Below, piece after piece: positions 8,038 to 14,444 of a DNA stretch of 24,987 nt. Numbering within the stretch: the first letter of the stretch is position 1; each line of letters opens with the position of its first letter. Below the pieces are notes generated by a model that was given only the letters and a program-made list of their open reading frames with translations, searched no databases and was not told where the DNA came from. Source of the DNA: an uncultured bacterium (GTDB lineage: Bacteria > Bacillota_I > Bacilli_A > RF39 > UBA660); assembly GCA_949285775.1 (NCBI GenBank), contig CASEAD010000090.1, positions 1 to 24,987 on the forward strand, given 5' to 3'. Made by a program: the position numbers and the translations under genes.

Positions 8038-8745
8038 CTAAGGTCCCGTTGGTCCTGTTGGTCCGGTAGGTCCTGTTGGTCCAGTTACACCTGATGCACC
8101 CGTTGGTCCCGTTGGTCCTGTTGGTCCTGATACTCCCGTTGGTCCTGTTACACCCGATGCACCCGTTGGTCCTGTTGCACCTGATACTCCTGTTGGACCT
8201 GTTGCTCCTGATACCCCAGTTGGTCCTGTTGGTCCGGTAGGTCCGGTTACACCTGATGCACCTGTTGGTCCGGTTGCACCTGATACTCCCGTTGGTCCGG
8301 TAGCTCCCGTTGCACCTGTTGGACCAGTTACACCCGTAGCTCCCGTTGGTCCTGTTACACCTGTTGCCCCTGTTGGACCTTGTGGAATTGTTAAATTCAA
8401 TACAAAATTAGGTGAAACTCCCGTTATTGAAGCCAAAGCAGCTGTCCCAGGATTTCCCGTAGTTACTGTACCAACAGTTAATACAGGTGAAGCACCCGTT
8501 GCGCCTGTTACACCTGTAGCACCAGTAGCGCCTGTAGCTCCCGTTGGTCCGGTAGCTCCCGTTGCACCAGTAGCACCTGTTGGTCCCGTTGCACCAGTAG
8601 CACCTGTAGCCCCTACTCCAGGTCCTGTTGGACCTGTTGGACCAGTTGGCCCTGTTATACCAGTAGGAGAGCAACAACCAACTATGAATTTACCATATTT
8701 TTTCTGATCTTGACATATTTTTCTATATGCATCATCAAAATTCAT
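8038..8745 (-). CDS. Collagen-like Gly-X-Thr repeat protein (exosporium/surface type)
   Basis: 235 residues. The N-terminus (about 1-30) is non-repetitive, has no signal peptide, and holds a Cys-Cys pair before the repeats. Gly-X-Thr/Ser/Val triplets follow (GPTGPTG, GATGATG, GVTGPTG, GVSGATG), broken once at about residues 85-127 by a conserved-looking non-collagenous insert running from ASPVLTVGTVTTG to FVLNLTIPQG, which is common in Bacillota collagen-like spore proteins. Such proteins form trimeric filaments on the exosporium or cell surface. Unlike BclA it has no C-terminal globular trimerisation domain: the repeat runs to the stop codon, and the sequence beyond holds no continuation. 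An AATGGAGGG SD lies 12 bases upstream and a GAGAG sits closer. A CATATATT element near 8779 resembles a sigma-E/K -10, but no matching -35 is visible. Confidence 0.85.
   Translation of the reverse strand: MNFDDAYRKICQDQKKYGKFIVGCCSPTGITGPTGPTGPTGPGVGATGATGATGPTGATGATGATGPTGATGATGATGVTGATGASPVLTVGTVTTGNPGTAALASITGVSPNFVLNLTIPQGPTGATGVTGPTGATGVTGPTGATGATGPTGVSGATGPTGASGVTGPTGPTGPTGVSGATGPTGVSGATGPTGASGVTGPTGVSGPTGPTGPTGASGVTGPTGPTGPTGPTGP
8041..8660. repeat. Degenerate 9-bp tandem repeats encoding Gly-X-Thr triplets
   Basis: The DNA is built of repeated 9- and 18-base units of the type GGTCCTGTT / GGTCCGGTA / GCACCTGTT on the + strand, in two blocks separated by a unique insert at about 8365-8490. 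Near-identical units make slippage or recombination, and thus length variation, likely. Confidence 0.85.
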
Positions 8746-8895
8746 CTCTCTATTTTCCCTCCATTCTATTACAATATATGATTAAATGAAAGAAAAGAAC
8801 CAACAATTAACTACTTTTTTAAAAAAACTTTAACAAGAATTATCTAAATTAAATATACTCTTTAACTATCAATAACATATATCTACCAATAACCA

Positions 8896-10914
8896 TCACT
8901 CTTCTACATCTCTCTTAATACCAAAATAAGTAACTAAATAATAAACAAAATAAATAATACCAAATATTAATAAACTATATATCCAAACATATATATACAT
9001 ATATTCCGAAGATATAACATCCCCTAATAACTTATTTATAGAAATACTAAAAAATATCGATATAATCAAAGGATATACAACAGGAAAAAGAAAATTAATA
9101 AACACTTGCTTTCTAACTATTCTATATATCCTATCATTATTAACACCTAACTTCCTTAATAAAGAATAACGATACCTATATTTAACACCATCACTCAAAG
9201 TCCTAATAGAAATAACAGTCCCTACTACCGCAATAAATATCAAAGATAAATAAAGAAAAGAAAAAGAAAATATTGTCATAAAAGAACGATTTTGTGCTAA
9301 ATAATACCCCCTAACCCTTATAGCGTTTATTACCTCAGTATGATACTTTCCATTATATTCATACCTACTAAGATCCTTACTAATCATATTATAAAACTCT
9401 TCCGAAGTCTCTTCTAAAGTATCAAAAACAACAAACCTATTCCAAATCATTAACCCATCAACCACATCATCAGGAACAATAATTATATATAACATTCCAT
9501 TCTTCCCCCAACCCTCTAAATAATTAGTATTCCATACATCCCTTAACCCCAACAATACACCATTAATATTTAACTCATATTTCTCTTTTCCAATATCCTC
9601 AAGTTCCTCTTTCAAATTCAATGCCCCATGAATAAAATACTCATCATCATCTAAAACCAATTTATCCCTTCCTAACATCTCTTGCAACTTATTATAATCA
9701 CTTAAACTAATAAACACATCATTTTGAAAAATCCCATTTGATTCTGACAATTCCTTTATCTCCATCTGAATAGGATTCTCTTCATCACTACCACTATCCC
9801 CTAAAACATATAAATCATAACTAAACTCTTCCTCTATTGTATAATAACTATCTATATACTCACGATAATCATCTAATTTATACCTAAAATCATACCCATC
9901 AAAAGTCTCACTATAAAGAGTATCAACAATTATATCATAAGGAGCATATTGATTAACATTATTCAAAAAACCATCCCTCATCATAAATGCCAATATCATA
10001 CAAGATAAAGTCATAAATATAAGTAAAGATAAAGTACCAAACGTACTACCCATAGTTCTAACCTTAGAAACAAAATTCCTCGTAATAAATAAATTATCCC
10101 CTCTATACTTTAACCCCTTACACCTCAAAACATAACTTAATATAAAATCCCCCAAACTAAAAGTTATACCATAAATACTAAATATAATTAAAATTATCCC
10201 CACAAATAAAATAATAACAGATATATAACTACTACCTATATTAACACAAAAATAATCAATACCAATAACCCCAACAATACCCATAATTATAAAACAAATA
10301 AATGAAAAAACATTAATAGACTTATTATTCCATATCCCTCTCTCATTAATCTTTTCATAATATAACATATCATATATTTTCATTCCCTTAATCTGCCTAT
10401 TCCTACCAAATAAAACATAAACATAAATAACAACAAAATAAACAAAAGACAATATAACAGATTTATAACTAATAGATAAATTAACCTTATAAGGCATATC
10501 AAATATCCTCATAATTATACCCGTCAATAAAACCGAAATCAATATCCCACCAAAAAAAGAAATAACAAAAGAAATAAATCCCAAAATAATATTCTCTCTC
10601 ACAAACATCTTATTTATATCTCTTTTCTCTATCCCAAGCAACATATATATACCAAACTCTTTACTCCTCCTCTCCAACATAAAATTCATAGTATAATTAA
10701 TTAACCATCCAATTACAAATATCACTATTATACTAACAAACATAATAGCATATTTAAAATTCCCCATTTCCCTACTCAATTCCCTTAAATCATTAGAAAA
10801 CGCTAATAAATTAAAAGCAAAAACCAAAGAAAAACACATCGTAACCGTAACAATATAAACCAAATAATCCCTAAAACACCTCTTAACATTCCTAAACACC
10901 AACTTATTTAACAT
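8896..10914 (-). CDS. BceB-type ABC transporter permease (FtsX-like)
   Basis: 672 residues with the architecture of BceB/VraG permeases: N-terminal NVKRCFRDYLVYIVTVTMCFS leading into TM1; the coupling segment SKEFGIYMLLGIEKRDINKMFVREN after TM2; a second FtsX unit opening TRNFVSKVRTMGSTFG; a large extracellular domain at about residues 315-555 between TM7 and TM8; and three C-terminal TM helices with a YSLLRKLGVNNDRIYRIVRKQ coupling segment. Relatives work with a BceA ATPase and often a BceRS two-component system to sense and remove peptide antibiotics from lipid II. No ATPase, kinase or response regulator is in this window. Its ATG overlaps the stop of a 20-codon leader ORF (TAATG), which points to coupled translation. 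Confidence 0.85.
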   Translation of the reverse strand: MLNKLVFRNVKRCFRDYLVYIVTVTMCFSLVFAFNLLAFSNDLRELSREMGNFKYAIMFVSIIVIFVIGWLINYTMNFMLERRSKEFGIYMLLGIEKRDINKMFVRENIILGFISFVISFFGGILISVLLTGIIMRIFDMPYKVNLSISYKSVILSFVYFVVIYVYVLFGRNRQIKGMKIYDMLYYEKINERGIWNNKSINVFSFICFIIMGIVGVIGIDYFCVNIGSSYISVIILFVGIILIIFSIYGITFSLGDFILSYVLRCKGLKYRGDNLFITRNFVSKVRTMGSTFGTLSLLIFMTLSCMILAFMMRDGFLNNVNQYAPYDIIVDTLYSETFDGYDFRYKLDDYREYIDSYYTIEEEFSYDLYVLGDSGSDEENPIQMEIKELSESNGIFQNDVFISLSDYNKLQEMLGRDKLVLDDDEYFIHGALNLKEELEDIGKEKYELNINGVLLGLRDVWNTNYLEGWGKNGMLYIIIVPDDVVDGLMIWNRFVVFDTLEETSEEFYNMISKDLSRYEYNGKYHTEVINAIRVRGYYLAQNRSFMTIFSFSFLYLSLIFIAVVGTVISIRTLSDGVKYRYRYSLLRKLGVNNDRIYRIVRKQVFINFLFPVVYPLIISIFFSISINKLLGDVISSEYMYIYVWIYSLLIFGIIYFVYYLVTYFGIKRDVEE

Positions 10915-10976
10915 TAATACACTCTCCCATCAAACAAACTTATAATATAATAATACCACTTAACACTCCTACACAT
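10914..10976 (-). CDS. Small leader ORF (20 codons) coupled to the BceB-type permease
   Basis: An AGGAGG (10987-10982) stands five bases before an ATG at 10976, a stronger SD than that of the large gene. The ORF encodes MCRSVKWYYYIISLFDGRVY, and its TAA overlaps the permease ATG by one base. Peptide features: short, three consecutive Tyr, a basic start. It may be a regulatory leader peptide, a small membrane-associated peptide, or only a device for reinitiation. Expression is not proven. Confidence 0.45.
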   Translation of the reverse strand: MCRSVKWYYYIISLFDGRVY

Positions 10977-10981
10977 ATAAT

Positions 10982-11025
10982 CCTCCTATAATCACAATTA
11001 TACGTTATAATTACCACCTATAACA
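10982..11025 (-). promoter_or_regulatory. Promoter/operator region of the BceB-type permease
   Basis: On the - strand a TATAAT -10 (11002-10997) has a weak TGTTAT 17 bases upstream. The -10 lies in a dyad (ATTATA-CGT-TATAAT, 10997-11011), and two near-identical 10-mers, CCTCCTATAA (10982-10991) and CCACCTATAA (11014-11023) on the + strand, flank it 32 bases apart. These could be regulator-binding half sites. The first copy also contains the leader ORF's SD. Confidence 0.35.
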
Positions 11026-11050
11026 TTACAGTTTTGTAAGAATATCTCTA

Positions 11051-11079
11051 TTGCATATATTAATCTTTTATGTTACAAT
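11051..11079 (+). promoter_or_regulatory. Promoter of the 11116 gene
   Basis: TTGCAT (11051-11056), 17 bases, TACAAT (11074-11079); transcription would start about 30 bases before the ATG, with an AAAGGAG SD in between. Confidence 0.6.
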
Positions 11080-11115
11080 CAAATTAACAAATAACCATTA
11101 TTAAAAGGAGATAAT

Positions 11116-11856
11116 ATGAAAAAGAAAAAAATTATATTTATTATACCAATCATATTAATTACACTACTAATAACTATATTTTTAACAACAGAAAAACCAA
11201 TAACCAATATAGAACTAAAAAATTATAAAATATCTCAAGATGGTAAAACAATGACCCTAACAGTTAACAGCACTAACCACATAACAAAAGTAACCAATAG
11301 CGACTCTCACACCAATTACTATACCTTCTACAGTACAAACTCTAATATAAATTCTACAAACACATTTAACATCAACTTAGATAACAACACAAAAGAAATA
11401 TACTTCTATAATGGTAATAACAACTATAAACTAGTATTAATAAAAGATGACATCACCAATAACTGGCTACAAATAAATTATACTAGCAATGAAACCATTA
11501 AACCTAATCTATTTAACTTAGATGAAATAATAAAAGTAAGAATAAACAACTATTCCCAAAATAATAACTACATTGAATACACAGATAAACTAACCATAGA
11601 AACAATATATAACATCTTTCAAAACTTAGAAACAACTACCATAAGTAAAACATATAATCCAGATTCCCCAGAAGAGATGTATGAAATAGTTTTTCTAAAT
11701 GATGAAAATATGCTACTAAGAAGTGATAACGAAATATTTAAAGGATACCTAAATATATATCTAAAAGATAATAAATATTATGCAGAACAAAGATATAATG
11801 GAATATATGAAATAACAGAAGAAAACTTTAACACCATAAAAAATTATATACCCTAA
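11116..11856 (+). CDS. Unknown membrane-anchored or secreted protein
   Basis: 246 residues. N-terminal basic cluster MKKKKK and a hydrophobic stretch at about 6-25 form a signal anchor or signal peptide; no lipobox cysteine is present, indeed no cysteine at all. The rest is predicted outside, rich in Asn, Thr, Ile and Tyr, and contains alternating beta-like segments (YYTFYST, TKEIYFYNGNNNYKLVLIKD, GYLNIYLKDNKYYAEQRYNGIYEI). I do not recognise a family. It lies on the lagging strand with its own promoter and terminator, divergent from the BceB-type permease. The gap between the two holds a promoter for each, so they might respond to the same regulator, but nothing shows that directly. Confidence 0.7.
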   Translation: MKKKKIIFIIPIILITLLITIFLTTEKPITNIELKNYKISQDGKTMTLTVNSTNHITKVTNSDSHTNYYTFYSTNSNINSTNTFNINLDNNTKEIYFYNGNNNYKLVLIKDDITNNWLQINYTSNETIKPNLFNLDEIIKVRINNYSQNNNYIEYTDKLTIETIYNIFQNLETTTISKTYNPDSPEEMYEIVFLNDENMLLRSDNEIFKGYLNIYLKDNKYYAEQRYNGIYEITEENFNTIKNYIP

Positions 11857-11884
11857 GATCTAACACCAAGTTAGATCTTTTAAT
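11855..11884 (+). terminator. Intrinsic terminator of the 11116 gene
   Basis: A perfect ten-pair stem, AAGATCTAAC (11855-11864) with GTTAGATCTT (11870-11879), loop of five, then a short T run. The left arm begins within the stop codon. Confidence 0.75.
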
Positions 11885-11885
11885 T

Positions 11886-11917
11886 CAAAAAGAAGAAACT
11901 TATCCATTTCTCCTCTT
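11886..11917 (-). terminator. Possible terminator of the pncC-nrtR unit
   Basis: On the - strand AAGAGGAGAAA (11917-11907) can pair with TTTCTTCTTTT (11898-11888) through eleven pairs including two G-U. The T run is part of the stem, so this is a weak call. Confidence 0.3.
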
Positions 11918-11967
11918 ATTTTATCTACCCAATTAAAAAATTATTTAAATTATACCAACACCTAGCC

Positions 11968-12795
11968 TCAATTAGATTTTTTCTGCTTATAAGTATACAA
12001 TATCGAAGGCCTATGTCCCCCAGTAACCTCTACCTTATCAGTCTTCTCCACCTTATTAGCAATCACCCTCCTAAAAGCAGGATCTAATAACTCCTTACCA
12101 AGAATAACCTCATAAACCTGTTGCAATTCCCCCAAAGTAAAATACTTAGGCATCATGTTAAATACAATATCCGTATATTCAATCTTATTCTTAAGCCTTG
12201 ATATACCCGCTGCTATTACCAAAGGATGATCAAAAGCTAACCCACCATCCTCTATAACACTATATTTATATCTATCCGTAGTTAAATCCTTTAACTTCTT
12301 ACCAATAACTAATTTAATACTCTCCTCACCATTATCAAGCAATATAGTCATCTTTTTATCATCTTCAAAATAATTAACATTAAACCAAGAAGCATTATCA
12401 CTAAGCTTATCTCTCAACCTATTCTTATCAACTAAAGACATATAAGAAACACTAACAATACGCATCCTAGGATCCCTCTTAGGATCCCCAAAAGTATATA
12501 ACTGTTCCATATATATATTACTCAAATTAGTCTCTGTTTTAAGAATCCTCTTAGCAGCGTCATCTATATCCTCATCATACCCAATAAAACCACCAGGTAA
12601 ACACCACTTATCACGAAAAGGATAATCATCCCTCTTTACTAATAAAATACTAAAATACTTTTTACTTAACTTACGATAATTATCTTGTTTCTCATCACTA
12701 ACACTAAATATTAAAGTATCTACCGTCATAGACAACTTCTTAAAATCATCTGAATTATAATTTCTTAAAAATTCTTCTTCACTATTATATTTCAC
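11968..12795 (-). CDS. nrtR: NrtR-like regulator: degenerate Nudix domain plus winged helix
   Basis: 275 residues. The Nudix-like domain (about 20-165) has WCLPGGF and the strongly NrtR-like EQLYTFGDPKRDPRMRIVSVSY segment. The C-terminal winged helix (about 200-270) has FTLGELQQVYEVILGKELLDPAFRR and ends in GGHRPSILYTYK, as in NrtR repressors, which sense ADP-ribose and control NAD synthesis and salvage genes. The Nudix box reads G69-x5-E75-x7-R83-I84-L85-K86-T87-E88-T89-N90: the Glu after Arg and the first of the EE pair are lost, so hydrolase activity is unlikely. Its neighbour 60 bp upstream is a PncC-type amidase, matching an NAD-salvage role. The start is a GTG behind AGGAGTGG. Catalysis-free sensing is inferred. 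Confidence 0.78.
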   Translation of the reverse strand: MKYNSEEEFLRNYNSDDFKKLSMTVDTLIFSVSDEKQDNYRKLSKKYFSILLVKRDDYPFRDKWCLPGGFIGYDEDIDDAAKRILKTETNLSNIYMEQLYTFGDPKRDPRMRIVSVSYMSLVDKNRLRDKLSDNASWFNVNYFEDDKKMTILLDNGEESIKLVIGKKLKDLTTDRYKYSVIEDGGLAFDHPLVIAAGISRLKNKIEYTDIVFNMMPKYFTLGELQQVYEVILGKELLDPAFRRVIANKVEKTDKVEVTGGHRPSILYTYKQKKSN

Positions 12796-12855
12796 TATAA
12801 ACCACTCCTACTAAAATTATAAAATATTAATTATATTTTTACAAGTAATTTTAAA

Positions 12856-13335
12856 TTATCTTATAACACTAATAAGACTATCAATAACCTTATCAATAAT
12901 ATCCTCCTTATTTAATACTCTACTATCATTATAAACATAATACTCATAATCATAATACTCTAAATTATCATCATCATATATACATACATATACCTTATTA
13001 TTATCCCCCTCTTTATTCTTCTCGTCTTGACTCATCAACTTACCAGTAACTCCAACCCCATAATTAGAATTAGCAAACCTAGATATATTATAAGCCATCT
13101 CTCTAGCAACCTCTTTACTATAAACAGTATATTCCAATATAGTACTCTTATTAACACCCATTTTAACTTTATATTCATTAGAATAAGTAACCGCAGAAAA
13201 CTTCAACACCCCACTAGCACCATCAATATCAGTAATCATATTAGCAATTCCCCCACCAGTACAAGACTCCATAGTAGATATTGTCTTCTCCAAATCTAAT
13301 AACTTATTTACAACTATTTCCATTTTCTCTAACAT
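12856..13335 (-). CDS. CinA C-terminal domain / PncC-type NMN amidase family
   Basis: 159 residues, the length of stand-alone CinA C-terminal (PncC) proteins, which deamidate nicotinamide mononucleotide to NaMN in pyridine nucleotide recycling. The active-site block MESCTGGGIANMITDIDG (22-39) contains the catalytic Ser24 and CTGG; AVTYSNEYKVKMGV holds the conserved Tyr51; the following SKEVAREMA helix is typical. GVGVTG (93-98) is kept, but the usual continuation IAGPGG is replaced by KLMSQDEKNKEG, an acidic and lysine-rich loop, so substrate binding may differ or activity may be lost. An AGAGG SD precedes the ATG. It is transcribed from a consensus promoter at 13488-13460 together with the nrtR-like gene. 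Confidence 0.8.
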   Translation of the reverse strand: MLEKMEIVVNKLLDLEKTISTMESCTGGGIANMITDIDGASGVLKFSAVTYSNEYKVKMGVNKSTILEYTVYSKEVAREMAYNISRFANSNYGVGVTGKLMSQDEKNKEGDNNKVYVCIYDDDNLEYYDYEYYVYNDSRVLNKEDIIDKVIDSLISVIR

Positions 13336-13424
13336 ATCATAACCTCTTTCTAATATAATATTCTATCTATATTATAACCCATTTACATAAAATAATCACT
13401 ACTTACTATATAATCCCCATATCT

Positions 13425-13436
13425 TTATATATTCAT
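13425..13436 (-). CDS. Three-codon mini-ORF behind a strong SD
   Basis: AGGAGGAG (13450-13443) lies within a few bases of the predicted mRNA start, and eight bases after AGGAGG is ATG AAT ATA TAA (Met-Asn-Ile). It may not be a gene at all; the SD near the 5' end recalls mRNA-stabilising 'STAB-SD' elements of Bacillus, where a bound 30S subunit blocks 5' exonuclease. The pncC start is about 90 bases further on, with its own SD. Confidence 0.25.
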   Translation of the reverse strand: MNI

Positions 13437-13459
13437 AAACATCTCCTCCTGTTAATAAC

Positions 13460-13488
13460 ATTATATTAAAATCAAAAGAATATGTCAA
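13460..13488 (-). promoter_or_regulatory. Consensus promoter of the pncC-nrtR unit
   Basis: TTGACA (13488-13483), exactly 17 bases, TATAAT (13465-13460) on the - strand: a perfect sigma-A promoter. It lies about 15 bases beyond the palindrome that follows the omega-RNA-like element, giving an untranslated leader of about 115 bases before pncC. Confidence 0.75.
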
Positions 13489-13502
13489 TACATAGAACAA
13501 AG

Positions 13503-13524
13503 GTTAAATAATTAATTATTTAAC
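13503..13524. repeat. Perfect 22-bp A/T palindrome
   Basis: The 22 bases starting GTTAAATAAT read the same on both strands. The palindrome lies four bases beyond the terminal hairpin of the omega-RNA-like element, at the place where a TnpB guide or the IS right end would be. Confidence 0.7.
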
Positions 13525-13651
13525 TCTCTTTACCTCACGGTAAAGTGTTTCTGCTTCATTGACTCTGTAACCAGACACTCACCAGACTTAAAATTCGATA
13601 GTCGCTACCGCACTCATTTTTAACTTAAAGAAACTTTGTTCGTTCTATATA
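13525..13651 (-). ncRNA. Omega-RNA-like 3' scaffold / right end of an IS605-type element
   Basis: Directly after the tnpB stop the - strand carries a less A/T-rich stretch with stacked hairpins: CGGTAG-CGA-CTATCG (13610-13596, one G-U, outer AAAAT/ATTTT arms), TCTG-GTTA-CAGA near 13575, outer GTGTCTG/CAG..ACAC pairing, and a terminal CTTTACC-GTGA-GGTAAAG (13545-13528) with a GNRA tetraloop. The segment with GAGTCAATGAAGCAG before the last hairpin closely resembles right ends of IS200/IS605-family elements, which are transcribed as the scaffold of the TnpB guide RNA (omega-RNA). Intactness of the stems contrasts with the lost protein. Function is unproven. Confidence 0.65.
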
Positions 13652-13737
13652 TTAACAAATTATCTTCTTCATATGTAACTTCAATCCTTCAAACATAATA
13701 TCAATACTTGCGTTTAAATCTTACTTCCACACTTATA
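13652..13737 (-). pseudogene. TnpB C-terminal relic (IS200/IS605 family)
   Basis: In one frame (13720-13652) the - strand encodes DLNASIDIMFEGLKLHMKKI followed by IC and a stop, which matches the C-terminal end of TnpB proteins (typically DxNASINIMFEGLK...). Just upstream in another frame Tyr-Lys-Cys-Gly-Ser recalls the last zinc-ribbon CG, so there is a frameshift and a small deletion. Everything before it (the whole RuvC-like domain) is absent; the preceding gene's terminator starts 14 bases upstream. No tnpA is present. This is the decayed 3' end of an RNA-guided nuclease gene. Confidence 0.75.
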
Positions 13738-13750
13738 TGTCCTATATTTT

Positions 13751-13776
13751 AAAAAATTAGGTATAAATTTCCTAAT
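13751..13776 (-). terminator. Intrinsic terminator of the two-gene membrane unit
   Basis: On the - strand ATTAGG (13776-13771), nine-base loop, CCTAAT (13761-13756), then six T. It ends the 15377-13788 transcript just before the tnpB relic. Confidence 0.6.
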
Positions 13777-13787
13777 ATAAAAAAGAA

Positions 13788-14372
13788 TTACTTAGATAAC
13801 CTAGATAATTCCCTATTCTTCCACTGTATATAAAACTCATATTCATCAATTTCCTTATTTATCTTAACAACCCTCACCTTATTTTTTAACAAACACATCT
13901 CTATATTATCAACATCTCTATCAGTTAAACTCTCCAAATCAATATCATATTTTTTATAAACATTCTCTTTAATCTCCTTCTTAATCCCTATAACTTTCCT
14001 TCTAAGAAAAAAATTAAATATAGTTGCAATAATAATCATAAATATCAATACAATCTTAGCAACTAAAACAGGAGTTTGAATAATAAGAATAACACTAAAT
14101 AAATAAAAGACCACCTCAAAAACCATAAAAGTAAAATAATCTCCATATGTACTACTTATATAATCTTTAAAGCAATCATTATATTCATCATAACTATTTA
14201 TAATATCACTAAATTTACCAGACTTATCCTCCAAATTATTCATCTCTTCTGTTAAAGAAACAATCTTTTCCTCACAATAATTTAAACACTCCAAAGCAGT
14301 ATCAAAATATTTATCTATCTTCCTACAATTTTCCTCTAACCTATCTAACTCTTTCTGATGCTCTGATATCAA
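13788..14372 (-). CDS. Unknown protein: coiled coil, two membrane helices, charged tail
   Basis: 194 residues. A highly charged N-terminal helix of about 60 residues (EHQKELDRLEENCRKID, then VSLTEEMNNLEDKSGKF) is likely a coiled coil; two adjacent hydrophobic helices follow at about 82-120; the C-terminal 75 residues are again charged and helical (NKVRVVKINKEIDEYEFYIQ). No family recognised. The start is a TTG behind AGAAGGGA. It follows the ATPase-less ABC half-transporter by 72 bp and shares its terminator, so the two are likely functional partners. Both ends are probably cytoplasmic with a hairpin in the membrane. Confidence 0.65.
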   Translation of the reverse strand: MISEHQKELDRLEENCRKIDKYFDTALECLNYCEEKIVSLTEEMNNLEDKSGKFSDIINSYDEYNDCFKDYISSTYGDYFTFMVFEVVFYLFSVILIIQTPVLVAKIVLIFMIIIATIFNFFLRRKVIGIKKEIKENVYKKYDIDLESLTDRDVDNIEMCLLKNKVRVVKINKEIDEYEFYIQWKNRELSRLSK

Positions 14373-14444
14373 AGTATCCCTTCTCTCTAGAACTATATAC
14401 TAACACATAAAAATAAGAAAGTAAAGACACAAAATAACACTCCA

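Larger units (their letters stand above)
13336..13787. other. 452-bp gap without an intact gene
   Basis: From left to right it holds the pncC leader with a mini-ORF, a perfect consensus promoter, a 22-bp palindrome, the omega-RNA-like scaffold, the tnpB relic and the terminator of the upstream two-gene unit. It is the only stretch over 300 bases without a complete gene. Confidence 0.8.

Noticed and set aside
8041..8660. Regular short repeats resembling a CRISPR array or minisatellite
   Set aside because: They are in-frame Gly-X-Thr codon repeats without spacers of constant length and without conserved direct repeats.
8408..8677. Second reading frame within the collagen-like gene (Asn/Tyr/Trp/Arg-rich)
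   Set aside because: It is a by-product of the 9-base repeats and has no SD; the collagen frame explains the region.
13027..13299. Open frame on the + strand inside the pncC gene
   Set aside because: Its composition (Ser, Thr, Ile, His rich) is that of an antisense shadow; the - strand frame has clear family motifs.
14373..14444. Frameshifted remains of an ABC ATPase domain after the half transporter
   Set aside because: Only 72 bases remain, with no Walker or signature motif in any frame, and the next gene is not an ATPase.
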